Of a stretch of 64,000 nucleotides of DNA, positions 12,401-24,015 are shown in pieces (the stretch's first letter is position 1; each line of letters opens with the position of its first letter). The notes beneath the pieces are model-generated. The model did no database searches and had not been told where the DNA came from. It worked only from the letters and a program-made list of their open reading frames with translations. The translations under genes and the position numbers were made by a program. Source of the DNA: Topomyia yanbarensis (lineage: Eukaryota > Arthropoda > Insecta > Diptera > Culicidae); NCBI RefSeq assembly GCF_030247195.1, contig NC_080672.1, positions 367,776,271-367,840,270 of the forward strand. Reading direction: 5' to 3'.

Positions 12401-13102
12401 ATTCGAAGGGACACAAAAAACAGCGAGCAACTTAGTGGACTGTCATTATTAACCATCGTAAGACACTCTCTTCACAGCTGATTTTGCAGTGTACAGTGCT
12501 ACGGTTCTACAGATCACTAAGAATCCTTCTTGGCTGAGGCTCGAGCATACGACTACTGGTTTATGAGACCAGCGCCGTTTATTGTAGTAGAATTAAACGA
12601 AAGACATCTGTCTTAAGATGGTTGATTCTCCAGGCAATAAAACAGTAAGAGATTCGTCTAATCGAGCTAAGCAAATTTACATGAAGCCGAGAAGAGCTGG
12701 AAGCTCCATAGGATAAACTTCAACTTCTTCATTAAACAATCGGTTTCATTGCCATCGACCGAATGTCCATTCGGCCTACTGTCCTGGTAACCTTCGGCTG
12801 GGCATTGTCGCTACCGCTTCTGGCATAAACTGTGCAAACACAGCAACAGCAGTTTTGCGAAAATTGAAAAGAACAGCTCATGATTTCAAGATGGTAAAAT
12901 ACACAACTGATTTTTCCGGACTCTTAATAAAAACATCAATCATGTGATGAGAATCATAATACGTCATGGCAAGAAATGGGTTCTAATGATTCTGTTAACT
13001 GATACAGGCCGCTACATCAGAGGCCTAAGTTAGGTCGAATTAGGTCAGATACTTCTTCCGTTCTCGGAGTCGAACTATCTCAGATGTTTTAATTATCGAG
13101 GC
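9426..13102. other. Long intron-like stretch without supported genes
   Basis: About 3.7 kb with no convincing coding region. A relatively GC-rich patch at 11,990-12,130 has short open frames on both strands that I could not assign. A small perfect palindrome, TACACTCTACGGAGTGTA, lies near 11,502-11,519. Sequence related to the minisatellite motif (CCATTCGGCCTA) already appears once near 12,770. Confidence 0.4.
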
Positions 13103-14330
13103 ACTCGGCCTAATGACCCATTCGGCTTAATGACCCATTTGGCCTAATGACCTATTCGGCCTAATAACCCATTCGGTCTAATGACCCATTCGGTCTAATG
13201 ACCCATTCGGTCTAATGACCCATTCGGTCTAATGATCCATTCGGCCTAATGATCCATTCGGCCTAGTGACCCATTCGGCCTAATGACCCATTCGGCCTAA
13301 TGACCCATTCGGCCTAATGACCCATTCGGCCTAATGACCCATTCGGCCTAATGACCCATTCGGCCTAATGACCCATTCGGCCTAATGACCCATTCGGCCT
13401 AATGACCCATTCGGCCTAATGACCCATTCGGCCTAATGACCCATTCGGCCTAATGACCCATTCGGCCTAATGACCCATTCGGCCTAATGACCCATTCGGC
13501 CTAATGACCCATTCGGCCTAATGACCCATTCGGCCTAATGACCCATTCGGCCTAATGACCCATTCGGCCTAATGACCCATTCGGCCTAATGACCCATTCG
13601 GCCTAATGACCCATTCGGCCTAATGACCCATTCGGCCTAATGACCCATTCGGCCTAATGACCCATTCGGCCTAATGACCCATTCGGCCTAATGACCCATT
13701 CGGCCTAATGACCCATTCGGCCTAATGACCCATTCGGCCTAATGACCCATTCGGCCTAATGACCCATTCGGCCTAATGACCCATTCGGTCTAATGACCCA
13801 TTCGGCCTAATGACCCATTCGGCCTAATGACCCATTCGGCCTAATGACCCATTCGGCCTAATGACCCATTCGGCCTAATGACCCATTCGGCCTAATGACC
13901 CATTCGGCCTAATGACCCATTCGGCCTAATGACCCATTCGGCCTAATGACCCATTCGGCCTAATGACCCATTCGGCCTAATGACCCATTCGGCCTAATGA
14001 CCCATTCGGCCTAATGACCCATTCGGCCTAATGACCCATTCGGCCTAATGACCCATTCGGCCTAATGACCCATTCGGCCTAATGACCCATTCGGCCTAAT
14101 GACCCATTCGGCCTAATGACCCATTCGGCCTAATGACCCATTCGGCCTAATGACCCATTCGGCCTAATGACCCATTCGGCCTAATGACCCATTCGGCCTA
14201 ATGACCCATTCGGCCTAATGACCCATTCGGCCTAATGACCCATTCGGCCTAATGACCCATTCGGCCGAAAGCCATTAACCTATTCGGCCTAATAGTATGC
14301 GGCATAACGGATTTCGGCCTAATGACCCGA
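13103..14330. repeat. 17-bp minisatellite, about 68 tandem copies
   Basis: The unit is ATTCGGCCTAATGACCC. Copies before about 13,265 carry variants (GGTCTAATG, GGCTTAATG, CTAATAACC, CCTAGTGACC, GATCC). From there to 14,266 the array is almost uniform, with one GGTCT variant near 13,788. After 14,266 it decays into partial units up to 14,330. Because 17 is not a multiple of 3, every unit is read in all three frames, and stops occur every 51 bp on both strands (TAA and TGA on plus, TAG on minus). The array therefore cannot encode protein. Confidence 0.95.
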
Positions 14331-14457
14331 TACCGTCCAAACAGTAATTGTAAATTAGTGCTTCGCGTTTACTGATTTGATTTTTTAGCCTTGGATGATG
14401 ACTGTTTGAAACTGTTTTGCAACATTTACGTTTAGAATGTATCAAATATATATTTAA

Positions 14458-14976
14458 CCCTTTCATGCCCATGTTGTTTGTGGACAACAGCGTTTTTAAA
14501 CAGCTATGACTTTTGATTGAGGCAAGATTTGCTTATAAAAACCAGCAAGCCTAATAATTGTGAATATTGCTTTTCATTTGGGTGTTGACAGTTACAAGAG
14601 TCAGTTCTAGAATTGAAGTTATTGCAATTAGTCTGATTGGATTCCGATGGAACAGTGCTGCCAGGGACAGTTTACGTGGACGACTGAAAATGAATTGCAT
14701 ATATTTTCGTTATGTTGCAATATTATGGAAAAGTGATAAAACTCAGTAATTTAGACTGCCTTTGGCTACGTTTTCCATGCAATTGGATTATTGTAAAAAT
14801 TCTAGAAGAGATGCATTGATCGTTGGAAGTTAAAAATTTAGCAACTTTTAGCACTGCGACGGAACTACCTATTTTTATTAAAAAAAAGATTTTTGTGTTT
14901 CTTGAGCCCACTGTTTTCAAGGAAAAATAGATTTGAAACCCTACATGCACTAGAAAAGAGTTGGGCATGAAAAGGG
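14458..14976. mobile_element. TTAA-type MITE family 'S', intact copy (519 bp)
   Basis: The ends are CCCTTTCATGCCCA (left) and CCCTTTTCATGCCCA (right, other strand). The left flank is TTAA (14,454-14,457); the right flank reads TAAC and looks mutated. A second copy at 37,517-39,446 has TTAA on both sides and the same landmarks, for example CAGTGCTGCCAGGG. No transposase is present. It is probably a piggyBac-type non-autonomous element. Confidence 0.75.
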
Positions 14977-15676
14977 TAACTTGAGTATTTCAAGAGTGCT
15001 GATTGAAATGGTCCTTAGTGACAAATATAAAAAAACTGAGTTGTTTGCAGTACAGTATGTGACTATTGCATAGCTAATGAATACCGAAATTTTTATTATG
15101 CCCTGAATTAAATACAAAAAGTCGTAAAAATTTGCATAGTCATGTTTTAAAATTTTGCACTTGAAACCTTTTAAATTGAAAGGCCGTGAAATATTTAAAA
15201 ACTGTTGCAGTTGTTCATATGCGTCTTGCAAAAACGATGCAAAATTCATTTCATTCTATATGTTTTTCAAACTGCACATAGATACATTGTAAAAACGCCC
15301 TAAACGTCAAAACAAAATAAATTAATTTCTTCAGTTCATTCGAAGTAAAATTTCGAAAATAAAATAAATTAAATTCTGATTCAAAACCTTATTTGTTGTG
15401 AAGCAGGACGCATCATACTAAAAAGCTTTAAAAGTACATTAAAACTAAACAATTCATATTTTTAGTATTATTTATCCTTACATTGTTTTGTCATAATGGT
15501 TTCATTTAAACAGATATTTGTTCTCAAATAGGGACTTGTTTTAGACCGATGAAACTAAAACCTCGTTTTTCTCACTTCGAGCTGAATGTCACTTAGGACC
15601 TTTAGAATAAGTACTCTTGATTTCTTAAAGATTTTGACGACGAAACCCCAAGACAAATTTTCGATTCAACAAATAA
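14977..15676. other. AT-rich non-coding DNA
   Basis: No motif, repeat or coding sequence that I can support. Confidence 0.4.
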
Positions 15677-17166
15677 GGGGTCGTCCATATACCACGTGGA
15701 CAGTTTAGGCATGAGGGGGGAGGGGATACGAAAAAGTCCACGCTTGTCCATGGAGCTTTTTTTTCATCGAAATTGTTTCCCAACAGTGAGAAACACCTAA
15801 AATCTTCTGTAATTTCGTCAATTTCCATTATTTTTTTTCTGATGCACGATTCAATAAAAGAAATTATATCTTTATTTTTGCGTTATTATGATAAATGCAA
15901 AAGACTATCTTTTACACACAAAAATTGAAAAAAAAATTTTTTTAAACAAATGTTGTTCAAAAATGAGATGTTTTTGCAAAAGTCAAAAAAGAACCTAAAA
16001 TTCTGAATACAAAGTTTAAACGAAATATAGGGGAACCCGGGGCTATTAAGACAGTGGGAGTAATTCGGACCTCTCGATTTCTTAGAAAATCGTAAGACTT
16101 TCTGACTGTCGTACATATTCGTAGAACCGCTATTCTAAAACATTAATTTTGACAGCCGAATCTAATTATTTGTTTTTTAGAAAGGCGATACAACGTGTGC
16201 GAAATGAGCTTACGGGGTTATTCGGACCCCCTATTCTATCAAACACTGTTTAGCGGCTTGCAGCTTCGCAGACGCTTGCACACCGCATAGCAAAGAAAGT
16301 ACATGATGCGCCAATCGACAGCTGTGACTAACCAAATTAAGTTTTTGCATCGGGATTTACTTTTTTTTTGTTTCTTAAGGAGTTTCTCTAATAAATATGA
16401 AGACTTTTTTTCAATAGGTCCAATCTACAAAAGAGAGCCTTTTTTGTTTACTTTCTCTTTCGCGAATTACTCGGTCACCTTTCTGATTTCACTTCAACTG
16501 TTTGCGCAGTAAGCTAGTTGGTCTTTCGAAACATACTGATAAATATTTAAAAAGTTTTATGGCTTTGCCGTAATAATCGAAAGAAAAAGCGAAAAAAGAG
16601 GGCTCTCATTTGCAGAATGGACCTAATGAAAAAAGTCTTTATATTTCATAGGTAAATATAGTTACATTGTAAAAAAACTAAAAAAAAATTTACGGTCTGA
16701 ATTGCCTCGTAGGGAGGTCCGAATTACCCCTACATTGTAAAAGGATGGAAAAAACGTAGAGTTTTGCAAATCGCTACTTAACGCTGCCATGGAGTGGTGC
16801 CAATGAACTTTTATGGCACCAAAATGTAGCTAAGGTTCCAAACCAACAATTAGGTTTTTTGACCGATTAATTTTTTCACATCTATCCACCTAAAAGGGCG
16901 ATTTGCTTAGGTAGGTCCGAATAGCCCCGGGTTCCCTTATGTTTTTACGATAACACTCAGCATCAAAGTAGTCCAATACATTGGAAAAATTCATAATTTC
17001 CTGGAATTTAAAACTCTTTTATTAAATTAGCGGACCAAATTAAGAAAAAAGTTCACGCGAACATCGTGGCTAGGGAGGGGGTAGGGATACAGATATTGTT
17101 CAAGAAGGTAGAGGAGGGGGGTAAAAAACTAAGGTATTTTTGATTACGTGGTATATGAACGGCCCC
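15677..17166. mobile_element. PIF/Harbinger-like MITE, 1.49 kb, with 3-bp TAA flanks
   Basis: The left terminus reads GGGGTCGTCCATATACCACG and the right terminus (other strand) GGGGCCGTTCATATACCACG. Each is flanked by TAA (15,674-15,676 and 17,167-17,169). A 3-bp TWA duplication and a GGG start fit PIF/Harbinger. Just inside each end is a G-rich run (15,714-15,724; 17,072-17,131). A solo end of the same kind, followed by a run of 14 G, lies at 25,766-25,820. The interior holds another element (16,030-16,937). Confidence 0.7.
16030..16937. mobile_element. Nested MITE, 908 bp, with 18-bp termini and TA flanks
   Basis: The left end is GGGGAACCCGGGGCTATT and the right end on the other strand AGGGAACCCGGGGCTATT (17 of 18). 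TA flanks both sides (16,028-16,029 and 16,938-16,939). The subterminal motif AATTCGGACC/GGTCCGAAT recurs near 16,062, 16,215, 16,708 and 16,914, as expected for transposase-binding sites. It lies wholly inside the PIF-like element and so inserted later. Confidence 0.75.
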
Positions 17167-17619
17167 TAATTAAATACATTTAACTAAATACTATACTAGG
17201 GATTTTTATAAAACATATACTATTTTTCGAATTAATCTCTTCAAATGGCTAAACAATCAAGCCTAAAGGATGAGCACACAATTATTGTAACACAATTACA
17301 ACTGGCTGGACATAAATTAACCTAATTGTGCACAGTTTCTCTTTCAAGTGTTTACATCTTCTAACTACCAAATTCAAGACACGAGCTGAATTACATACAA
17401 ACAAAGCTCAAAACGTAAATTCGTAAATCTATATATTTAAAAAGAAGAAAACGTCAAAATTATTATAGAAATATCTTATTTGGCAGGTAATTTGCACATG
17501 TGGAAAATGAAGTCAAATTTTGGTTAAAATATGTACCATCAACGGTGAAATTCACAAAACGAAATGTCTCAAAGCAATACAAATGACTATTTTGGTCGGA
17601 TTCTACAAACTGCACTTAG

Positions 17620-19300
17620 TATATATGAGGAATTCCACGAAGATCCGTCCGAAAATCTTTAAAATCGTGATCGACCATCTTAGATTCCAATGAAACTTTA
17701 CACGTTTCACCGTCATGCAAGACTAAATATTTTCCACAGGTAATAACATTATTTTGACTCAAGAGCAACTTTTCAAAAGGGCGTAAACGTTTCTACGCGT
17801 ATGAATTTCAATTTTTTTTGTTCGATTACTGTATTTTATACAGCAAAACTATCTGAGAACGAGTTACAGGGAATGAATACTTCTGTCTGAAAAAAATATA
17901 CACTGAAAAAAATGTTGTGTCATTTTTACAAAAAAAATTTATGATAAAAATTTAAATTGCGAAAAAACCCATTTTTTTAATTTTTTTATATTTTGTTACC
18001 AAAAACCTGAAGAGAAAAGAAACATTTTGAATGTGATTGCATGATGGAGAAAAAAGCGGTAAAAAAGTTTTCCTAACAATAACTTCGTACATGTTTTTAA
18101 ATTTCATACTAATAGACATACACATAAAATTTAATTTTAAAGTTACATGAGAACAACCAACATATGATTCAGCTATATAGTTTAATCAACAGACCCTATG
18201 GTTGAAATATATTTTGGTTGCTTTCATGTAACTTTCAAATGGTTCACAATATCGCCTTGATGTCAAAGAGAAAGTTGCACGAAAGTTTACGGGCCTTTTG
18301 AAAAACCTATTATTGTTGATGGAGAAACGCGACTAACTTATGAAAAGGTCGTAATAAATCAAAATAATTGTGTTGTTAAAACAAAAGTTAAAATATCTCG
18401 AGAACTACTACATTTTAGAAATTTTTTGTTAAGAGCATCACGCCATTTTAAGCGTTTAGAATCATATTCAAAAAGAAAATTGTATTTTTGACTGCAAATA
18501 GTAAGAATTATAAAAAAATGTCAAAAGTTGTTGTTAGGAAAACTTTTTTATTGAAAGCTTCTCCATGATCCAAATACACTAAAAAGTTGCTTTTATGTCT
18601 TTAAAACGATAAACATTAAATTTTGGACATTTTTTGATGGGGTAACGCGAATAACTTTTAAAAAGAGCATAATTACACGAATTAATTGTTTTTGAAGTAG
18701 CAAAATTTCAAATATCTCGAAAACTATCGCATTTTGGAAGATTTTTGTTAAATGCATTTTAATTTTAAATGGTGCTTAGAATTATATTCTGTAATAAAAT
18801 TACAATTTTGTATGTCAATTAGTATGAAATTTAAAAACATGTACGAAGTTATTGTTAGAAAAACTGTTTTACCGATTTTTTCTCCATCATGCAATCACAA
18901 TCAAAATGTTTCTTTTCTCTTTAGGTTTTTGGTAACAAAATATAAAAAATTCAAAAAAATGGCTTTTTTCGCAATTTAAATTTTTATCATAAATTTTTGT
19001 TTTTTTGAAAAATGACACAACATTTTTTTCAGTGTATTTTTTTCGGACAGAAGTATTCATTCCCTATAACTTGTTCTCAGATAGTTTTGCTGTATAAAAT
19101 ACTGTAATCGAACAAAAAAAAATTTGAAATTCAGGCACGTAGAAACGTTTACGCCCTTTTGAAAAATTACTCTTGTATCAAAATATTCCAATTGCCAGAG
19201 AATATCATGGAGATTTCTACAGCGAACACACCTGTAAAGTTTCGTTAGAATCGACGATGGTCATATTTTGCGGTCATGGAATCCCTATATGTCTTAAACT
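17620..19300. repeat. Large foldback: about 500-bp inverted arms with internal direct repeats
   Basis: Bases about 17,622-18,125 and 18,795-19,295 are diverged reverse complements. Paired landmarks include AAAGGGCGTAAACGTTTCTA (17,777) with its complement near 19,140, and CACTGAAAAAAATGTTGTGT (17,903) with its complement near 19,012. The centre (18,295-18,900) also contains two direct copies of about 280 bp beginning near 18,316 and 18,637, each with a 'TATCTCGARAACTA' motif. No open frame of note. Flanking duplications are not clear. Confidence 0.75.
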
Positions 19301-19606
19301 TTCCCAAAGATTTAATTTTTAATTAATAAGTACAATTTGGTTCTACACTTGCAGTGTTGGAATATTTTGATGTTCGCTATTTAACTACGAACATTGATTT
19401 CAACGCCATTTTGTGTAGGTCATTTTTAACGAATATATCTGACACTTTAAACCTTCAGTTTGATGAACGTTGGATTGAAATCAACGGAAAGGTTTCTAAA
19501 AAGAAAAACCGGAAAATATGCAACCATTTTTTACACTCTAAATGGGAATAAAAAATTGGACAAACTAATCTGTGCATAAGGGTAAAACATCTACTATATG
19601 AAATGT

Positions 19607-19766
19607 GAATTTGAATGTTTCGTGACGTACTAATCAGTAGCTGACACCAACTTGCTGCCAGTTTTACTATTAATCCTATATGTGGACTGTTCGGATTTAT
19701 CGTCTAACTGGCAGCAAGTTGGTGTTAGTTACTGACGGGTCAACCACGAAACATTCAAATCCAATT
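19607..19766. mobile_element. Short hairpin MITE
   Basis: Left arm 19,608-19,661 and right arm 19,708-19,763 pair as reverse complements (TTTGAATGTTTCGTG at the tips, ACACCAACTTGCTGCCAG next to the loop). There is no coding content and the target duplication is not identified. Confidence 0.65.
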
Positions 19767-20413
19767 TTCCCGGAAAGATATCTATCGGCAATATGGTGAA
19801 AAACACACAACATTAACCGATAGTGAAACTAATTTGCAATGATTTATGCCGGTCAACTACTTCAAAAGAAGTTTTTTATCCGCCAAGAAACCTCGGTATG
19901 GATTAAAATTATCAATTCTTCCGTTATCCTCGCCGAGCGGCGCCTGCTCACTCAAAACTGTAACTTGAAGCAAAGATCCAAACAACGTATGGCACATTTC
20001 TGGTCTGGTCGTGGCACATAAAATCCGAAAAACAGATGTTTTCTAGGAACCAGCCGGTCCATCAGATTAGCGCCATTAGTGCGAGGGAATGGAATGATAA
20101 TGTGTCTGCTGTAATATAGGAATATTGAAAGTATGCACTACCGCCTGCACTTGAAGCAATATTTGATCAAGCCCGTTCGTACACAGACTCCACATTCCGT
20201 GTGAACTTCGCTAAAAGCAAAGCTAATCTTGAACTAAACGATTCGATTGAATGAACTCTCGTGTACGTTGCGTAACCTATCCCTCGGTTCGAGCAACGAA
20301 TTTGCAAGCCAGCTGGAAATGACATCAACCAGCAGTGGTGGTCGCGCACCACAACTGCTGCTGATGTGGCTAATGAAGTGGTTGAAGGGTGTATGTATAC
20401 TGTGAGTACTTAC
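19767..20413 (-). other. Intron 3' of the second Lmpt LIM exon
   Basis: Begins with the donor GTAAGT (minus strand, 20,413-20,408). No further LIM exon is seen between here and base 1. The short open frames in this stretch lie in the intron and carry no zinc-finger cysteines. Confidence 0.6.
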
Positions 20414-20588
20414 CCGCGCGGAAAATCTCTCCGCAACCGTCACATCTGGACGCGAACTGGGCATCGTAGCAGTTTCCACAGTAGATCTTGTCGGCCTTTG
20501 AGCCGAACTGTTTGTCAACTAACGAAATGCGGCACTTGTTGCACAGGAAGCACGCCTCGTGCCAGTGTTTGTCTTTGTAGGAAAGGTC
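20414..20588 (-). CDS. Lmpt: Lmpt (four-and-a-half LIM) exon: LIM domain 1, partial
   Basis: This exon continues the LIM protein of the neighbouring exon. It starts with DLSYKDKHWHEACF, giving the His and Cys of the first zinc site, then CNKC, YCGNC and the start of the next LIM domain with CDGCGEIFRAG. The acceptor AG is at 20,590-20,589 and the donor is G|GTAAGT at 20,413. The exon is 175 bp and leaves phase 1, so the remaining LIM domains must come from further exons to the left. FHL/limpet proteins are non-enzymatic scaffolds that bind partners in muscle and at the actin cytoskeleton through tandem zinc-binding LIM domains. Similarity to insect limpet and vertebrate FHL is recalled, not searched. 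Confidence 0.9.
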
Positions 20589-20663
20589 CTGGTTGAGAGA
20601 GGGTTGAGAGAAAGTTTGGAATTTATAATGCATTCTCTTCATAGTTGTATCCTGGTCACTAAC

Positions 20664-20853
20664 CTTCGAATCAATGCCGATGGTCTTGTTGCACTCCTCG
20701 CAGATGTTGGCAAATACGTTCTCGTAGCACTTGATACAGTACGGGTGCTCATCGCGTAGTACGTAGCGCTGTCCAGTCAGACTCTCGTCGCACTGCCAGC
20801 AGCAGAAGTGACCCGAATGCCAATCCTTCGACATGGCCTTGGTGTACTCACCA
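20664..20853 (-). CDS. Lmpt: Lmpt exon: N-terminal half-LIM and start of LIM 1
   Basis: It encodes GEYTKAMSKDWHSGHF, then a CWQC pair and a YCIKC pair, the N-terminal 'half' LIM of FHL proteins, followed by CEEC, the first pair of LIM 1, and IDSK at the donor AAG|GTTAGT. A 75-bp intron (20,589-20,663) separates it from the next exon. Two acceptors lie close together: one leading to CTAATTTTC (exon base 20,864) and one leading to TGGTGAG (exon base 20,853). I chose 20,853 because exon 1 at 34,193 ends with two bases of a codon; joining at 20,864 would create an immediate TAA, whereas 20,853 gives Gly-Gly-Glu-Tyr in frame. Another upstream exon could still use the outer acceptor in other isoforms. 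Confidence 0.85.
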
Positions 20854-20864
20854 CTGAAAATTAG

Positions 20865-22080
20865 CTGAAAAAAATAATCAAAATAAAAACATCCCCGGAT
20901 TAGCAAGTTTGCATTCAGCGCAGTTGTTCATCGAGCTGAAAAGATTGAAATTTCCGACACTTCGACGGATTGATGTATGTACCTTGGCATTAGTTAGGGG
21001 TAACGGTGGCCTTGGACCGCCGACGACGACGACGACGATGGTGGAGGAACAGGTGCAGTTTGGTTGGATGCGATGATCGCAGTGTGCAAAATATCACATA
21101 AATTTGAAAGAACCATTTCGCTTTTCTGTCATAAACAATAATGTTCAACCGTAAGTGCATTACATCAGCAGCGGCTTCTCGAGGTTTTTCGAGAGCCAGC
21201 GCGGCTGCCGGGGAAAGTATGCAACCATTTTGAGGTCGCCATCGTTCCGAACTAAACCTGGCATAGCAGATGATCGCTCATGTATGCGAGAGGAGATCTG
21301 TTCCAAAAATAGTCGACCGAAAGACATGCTCGCTCGGAACCCGTGCTGACGGGACGACGTGTTTTTCCACCGTGAAAATCAGTGGAAAAACTCGGTCAAG
21401 AGAGCGAGCCGAGTGCAAAAAGTTCCGAATATAAGCATGTTTTTTTTGGTTACAAAAAATAATAAGAATAACCAAATAAATGAGTGATGAACAGAGGTAG
21501 ACTTTAACACCGATTTCCATCAGTAATTTCATATTAGATTTCTATAATGTTGTAAAAAAGTGGGTGTTTTTCCTGCCTACTTTCATTTCAACTGGTTAGA
21601 AATGCGGTGATGAAATTGAAACCCATTCGATTGTTTCGTTTAAATTATTTTAGGTTGATCTTTTGTTTATATAGTCTCAGGTGTTGCCTAAAACATGTAG
21701 AATATCCAGCTGTGTAGGTGTCGACGGGAAATGGTGCCCGAGAAAGTGAAACAAGCCCCGAATGTTTACATAAGTTAGCGTGCAGGAAAATTAGTTATTT
21801 AGCTTCTGAAATGCGAAACGATTCGAAGCCGGATGTGCCCCTTTGATTTTCCTTTTTTTTCTGTGAGCTATAATGACAAAACAATCATGAAAACTTTTCC
21901 CTAGTCTCCCGCACCTGAAGTCAAAAAACTAATTTTACCCCTTTGTGATTCATTTAAAAGTAATAAAATTATGAACACTTATTTTTTTCGAGAGTTGTCA
22001 TACTGGAGGTGTAGAGCTAGATACTCGGAAGGGTTCCCCGTCAGAAACACTGACTACAATTGCAGATGATACGGAAAATG
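20865..22080 (-). other. Large Lmpt intron, proximal part
   Basis: Non-coding, with a short (CGA)n stretch near 21,024-21,040. No additional LIM exon seen. The full proposed intron runs from 20,854 to 34,192. Confidence 0.5.
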
Positions 22081-23270
22081 TCACCCAGTCAATTGCAGTG
22101 GGTTGTGATTTTGAATGTGATATTCATTGTACGGTTCAGATTTGAGCGGATGATCGCGTGTATCATCGCGAAGGTTCGAGCGTTTGTACGTTAACGTCTT
22201 CGATGGCGTGTGCGTTTGTATGTCGCGTGCGCTAACTTGTCCGTAACCGTGTGTATTTCGCATTGATTTTGATTTTTTGATTGGTGAATTTATGGACTTA
22301 AGTTGCTAGGACGGAGGGTAATGATTTCCGGACGTGATTCATGATCGCGCGGACATGAACGTTTGAGGGTTCGCGTTTGAGACCGCGTATGTAACTTCAT
22401 GAGTACTAAAACGTTCACCTTATAACCGGGCTGTTTGCGAGATCGCGGGCCTAGGTGTGCGTGGATGATCGCGAAGGGCTTAAGCGTTCGTATGTTAAAG
22501 TGTTTATCGCATGTGCTCGCGTCTATGTGACTTCGCGTGCATAAATACGATGTGTGGCCATTCACATATTCGCGTGTTTTCTTGGGTGGTCACGCGGACC
22601 GTCATTCTGATATTTAGTTGTCGGTGTACGGTCTACATTCTGACAGGGAGTGAGTTACCCTATATCACTAGAGCTCCCGGTCATGATGCCATGGAACGTA
22701 TTGCCCAGTGAATATGAGAGCTTTCTTTTTTTAATTAGTCCAATTGAAGGCATGGACCTAGACTGCTGGTACCGGGGATAGATTTCCGGACGTGACCAAT
22801 TCATTATCGCACGAGCACGGAAGTTTGTAGATTCACGCGTTTGAAAATTTATAAGTGCTGAGCCATTTACCTTAGCACCGGGATGTTATCATTTTTGCGA
22901 ATTCGCGGGTGTAGGGTGCGTGGATGATCGCGAAGGGCTCAAGCATTTGTATGTCGCGCGTATAAACTTGATTTTACATCTGTGTACCCTTTCGCGTATT
23001 CGCGTGTGTTTTTAGATGATTGCGCGGACCATAAATCTGATACTCAATTTTCAGTGTACGGTTTAGATGCTAGAAGAGAGTTAGTTCTCCCAGATCACTA
23101 GAGTTCCCGGTCATGTTGACATGGAACGTGTTGTTTAGTTGATATGAGCATCATTTTTTTATTTAGTTAACCTGCACGCATTGGACCTAGGCTTCTACGA
23201 GGATAGATAGACTTCTGGACGTCCAGTCCATGATCGCGCGAACACGGGGATTTGTAGGTTCTCCTGGATA
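22080..23270. repeat. CpG-rich tandem repeat, about 430-460-bp units
   Basis: Diverged units repeat in tandem. GTGGATGATCGCGAAGGGCT starts at 22,461 and recurs at 22,920 (459 bp apart). The 'TTCCGGACGTGA' motif is near 22,326, 22,785 and, altered, 23,213. A 'CACTAGAG..CCCGGTCATG' motif occurs near 22,667 and 23,096. A partial unit lies at 22,080-22,270. It is unusually rich in GCG and CGCG for this AT-rich intron. There is no supported open frame. Confidence 0.75.
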
Positions 23271-24015
23271 CGCAAACCATAGAAAGTCCCATTCGTATTC
23301 CCAATACTCCTTTTTACCTCCCGGCTAACATCTTTATCACATGTCACTAGTGTTTGAAGATATACAAATTCGTCGATAATCACCTCGGAATCAACACTGT
23401 ATTTTGTCTTGAAAATGCTCATGGTAATAAGCACAAATGCCTCTTCTACTGCTCTACGATCAATGTCAGCGATTTGACGCCGTCTAGTGAAGCCAAGAGT
23501 AATGTGAAATCTCGTGATGATAGATCCGATTCTTTCCACACCAAATTTTCGTATTGCACCTAAGAGTGCTACGATGAACAGCAAGTTAGAAAGAGCTTCG
23601 CATTGCCTCAATCCATCTAACATAACAAACGAGTCGGCTGTCTCTTCGGCTATTTTGACGCTCGATTTCGGCTCTCCCAGAGACATATGAATCAGCTCAT
23701 TCAAGTCTGTAGCAAAGCCATGTCATAGAATTCACTGCCTTAGTTTATTTCGTTTCACGGAATCGTACGACGCCTTGAAATTTACAAACTGATAATTAGT
23801 GCGTAAATAATATTTCCGGATTTTATCCAGTATTTGTCGCAGGATAAACATTTGAACCATCGTCCGTCGCAAAACCCGTTTTGGTATTCGCTGGCTGAGG
23901 ATTCAACCAACGGGGCAACCTGCTAAATAGAACACGAGAGAGTTTCGTATATGTGACATTGAGAATCGTTATGCCTAGATTGTTATTACAAGGTGGCTCC
24001 AGCTGGCTGGAAAAG
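23195..24015 (-). pseudogene. RTE-like non-LTR reverse transcriptase relic
   Basis: Read on the minus strand from about 24,015, pieces of a reverse transcriptase appear in order: LGITILNVTY (usual 'YRGITLLN' region), FVNFKASYDSVKR (catalytic aspartate box A), SFVMLDGLRQCEALSNLLF (box B region) and then IITRFHITLGF directly joined to RRQIADIDRRAVEEAF. The catalytic ADD box between these is deleted and there are stops and shifts near 23,735. The style matches RTE-like elements of mosquitoes. The endonuclease and the C-terminal part are missing. It is dead. Confidence 0.75.

Noticed and set aside
13103..14266. CRISPR-like array
   Set aside because: Units are directly head to tail with no variable spacers, and the genome is eukaryotic; it is a minisatellite.
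23354..23563. Plus-strand frame of 69 codons
   Set aside because: Antisense shadow of the RTE-like relic.
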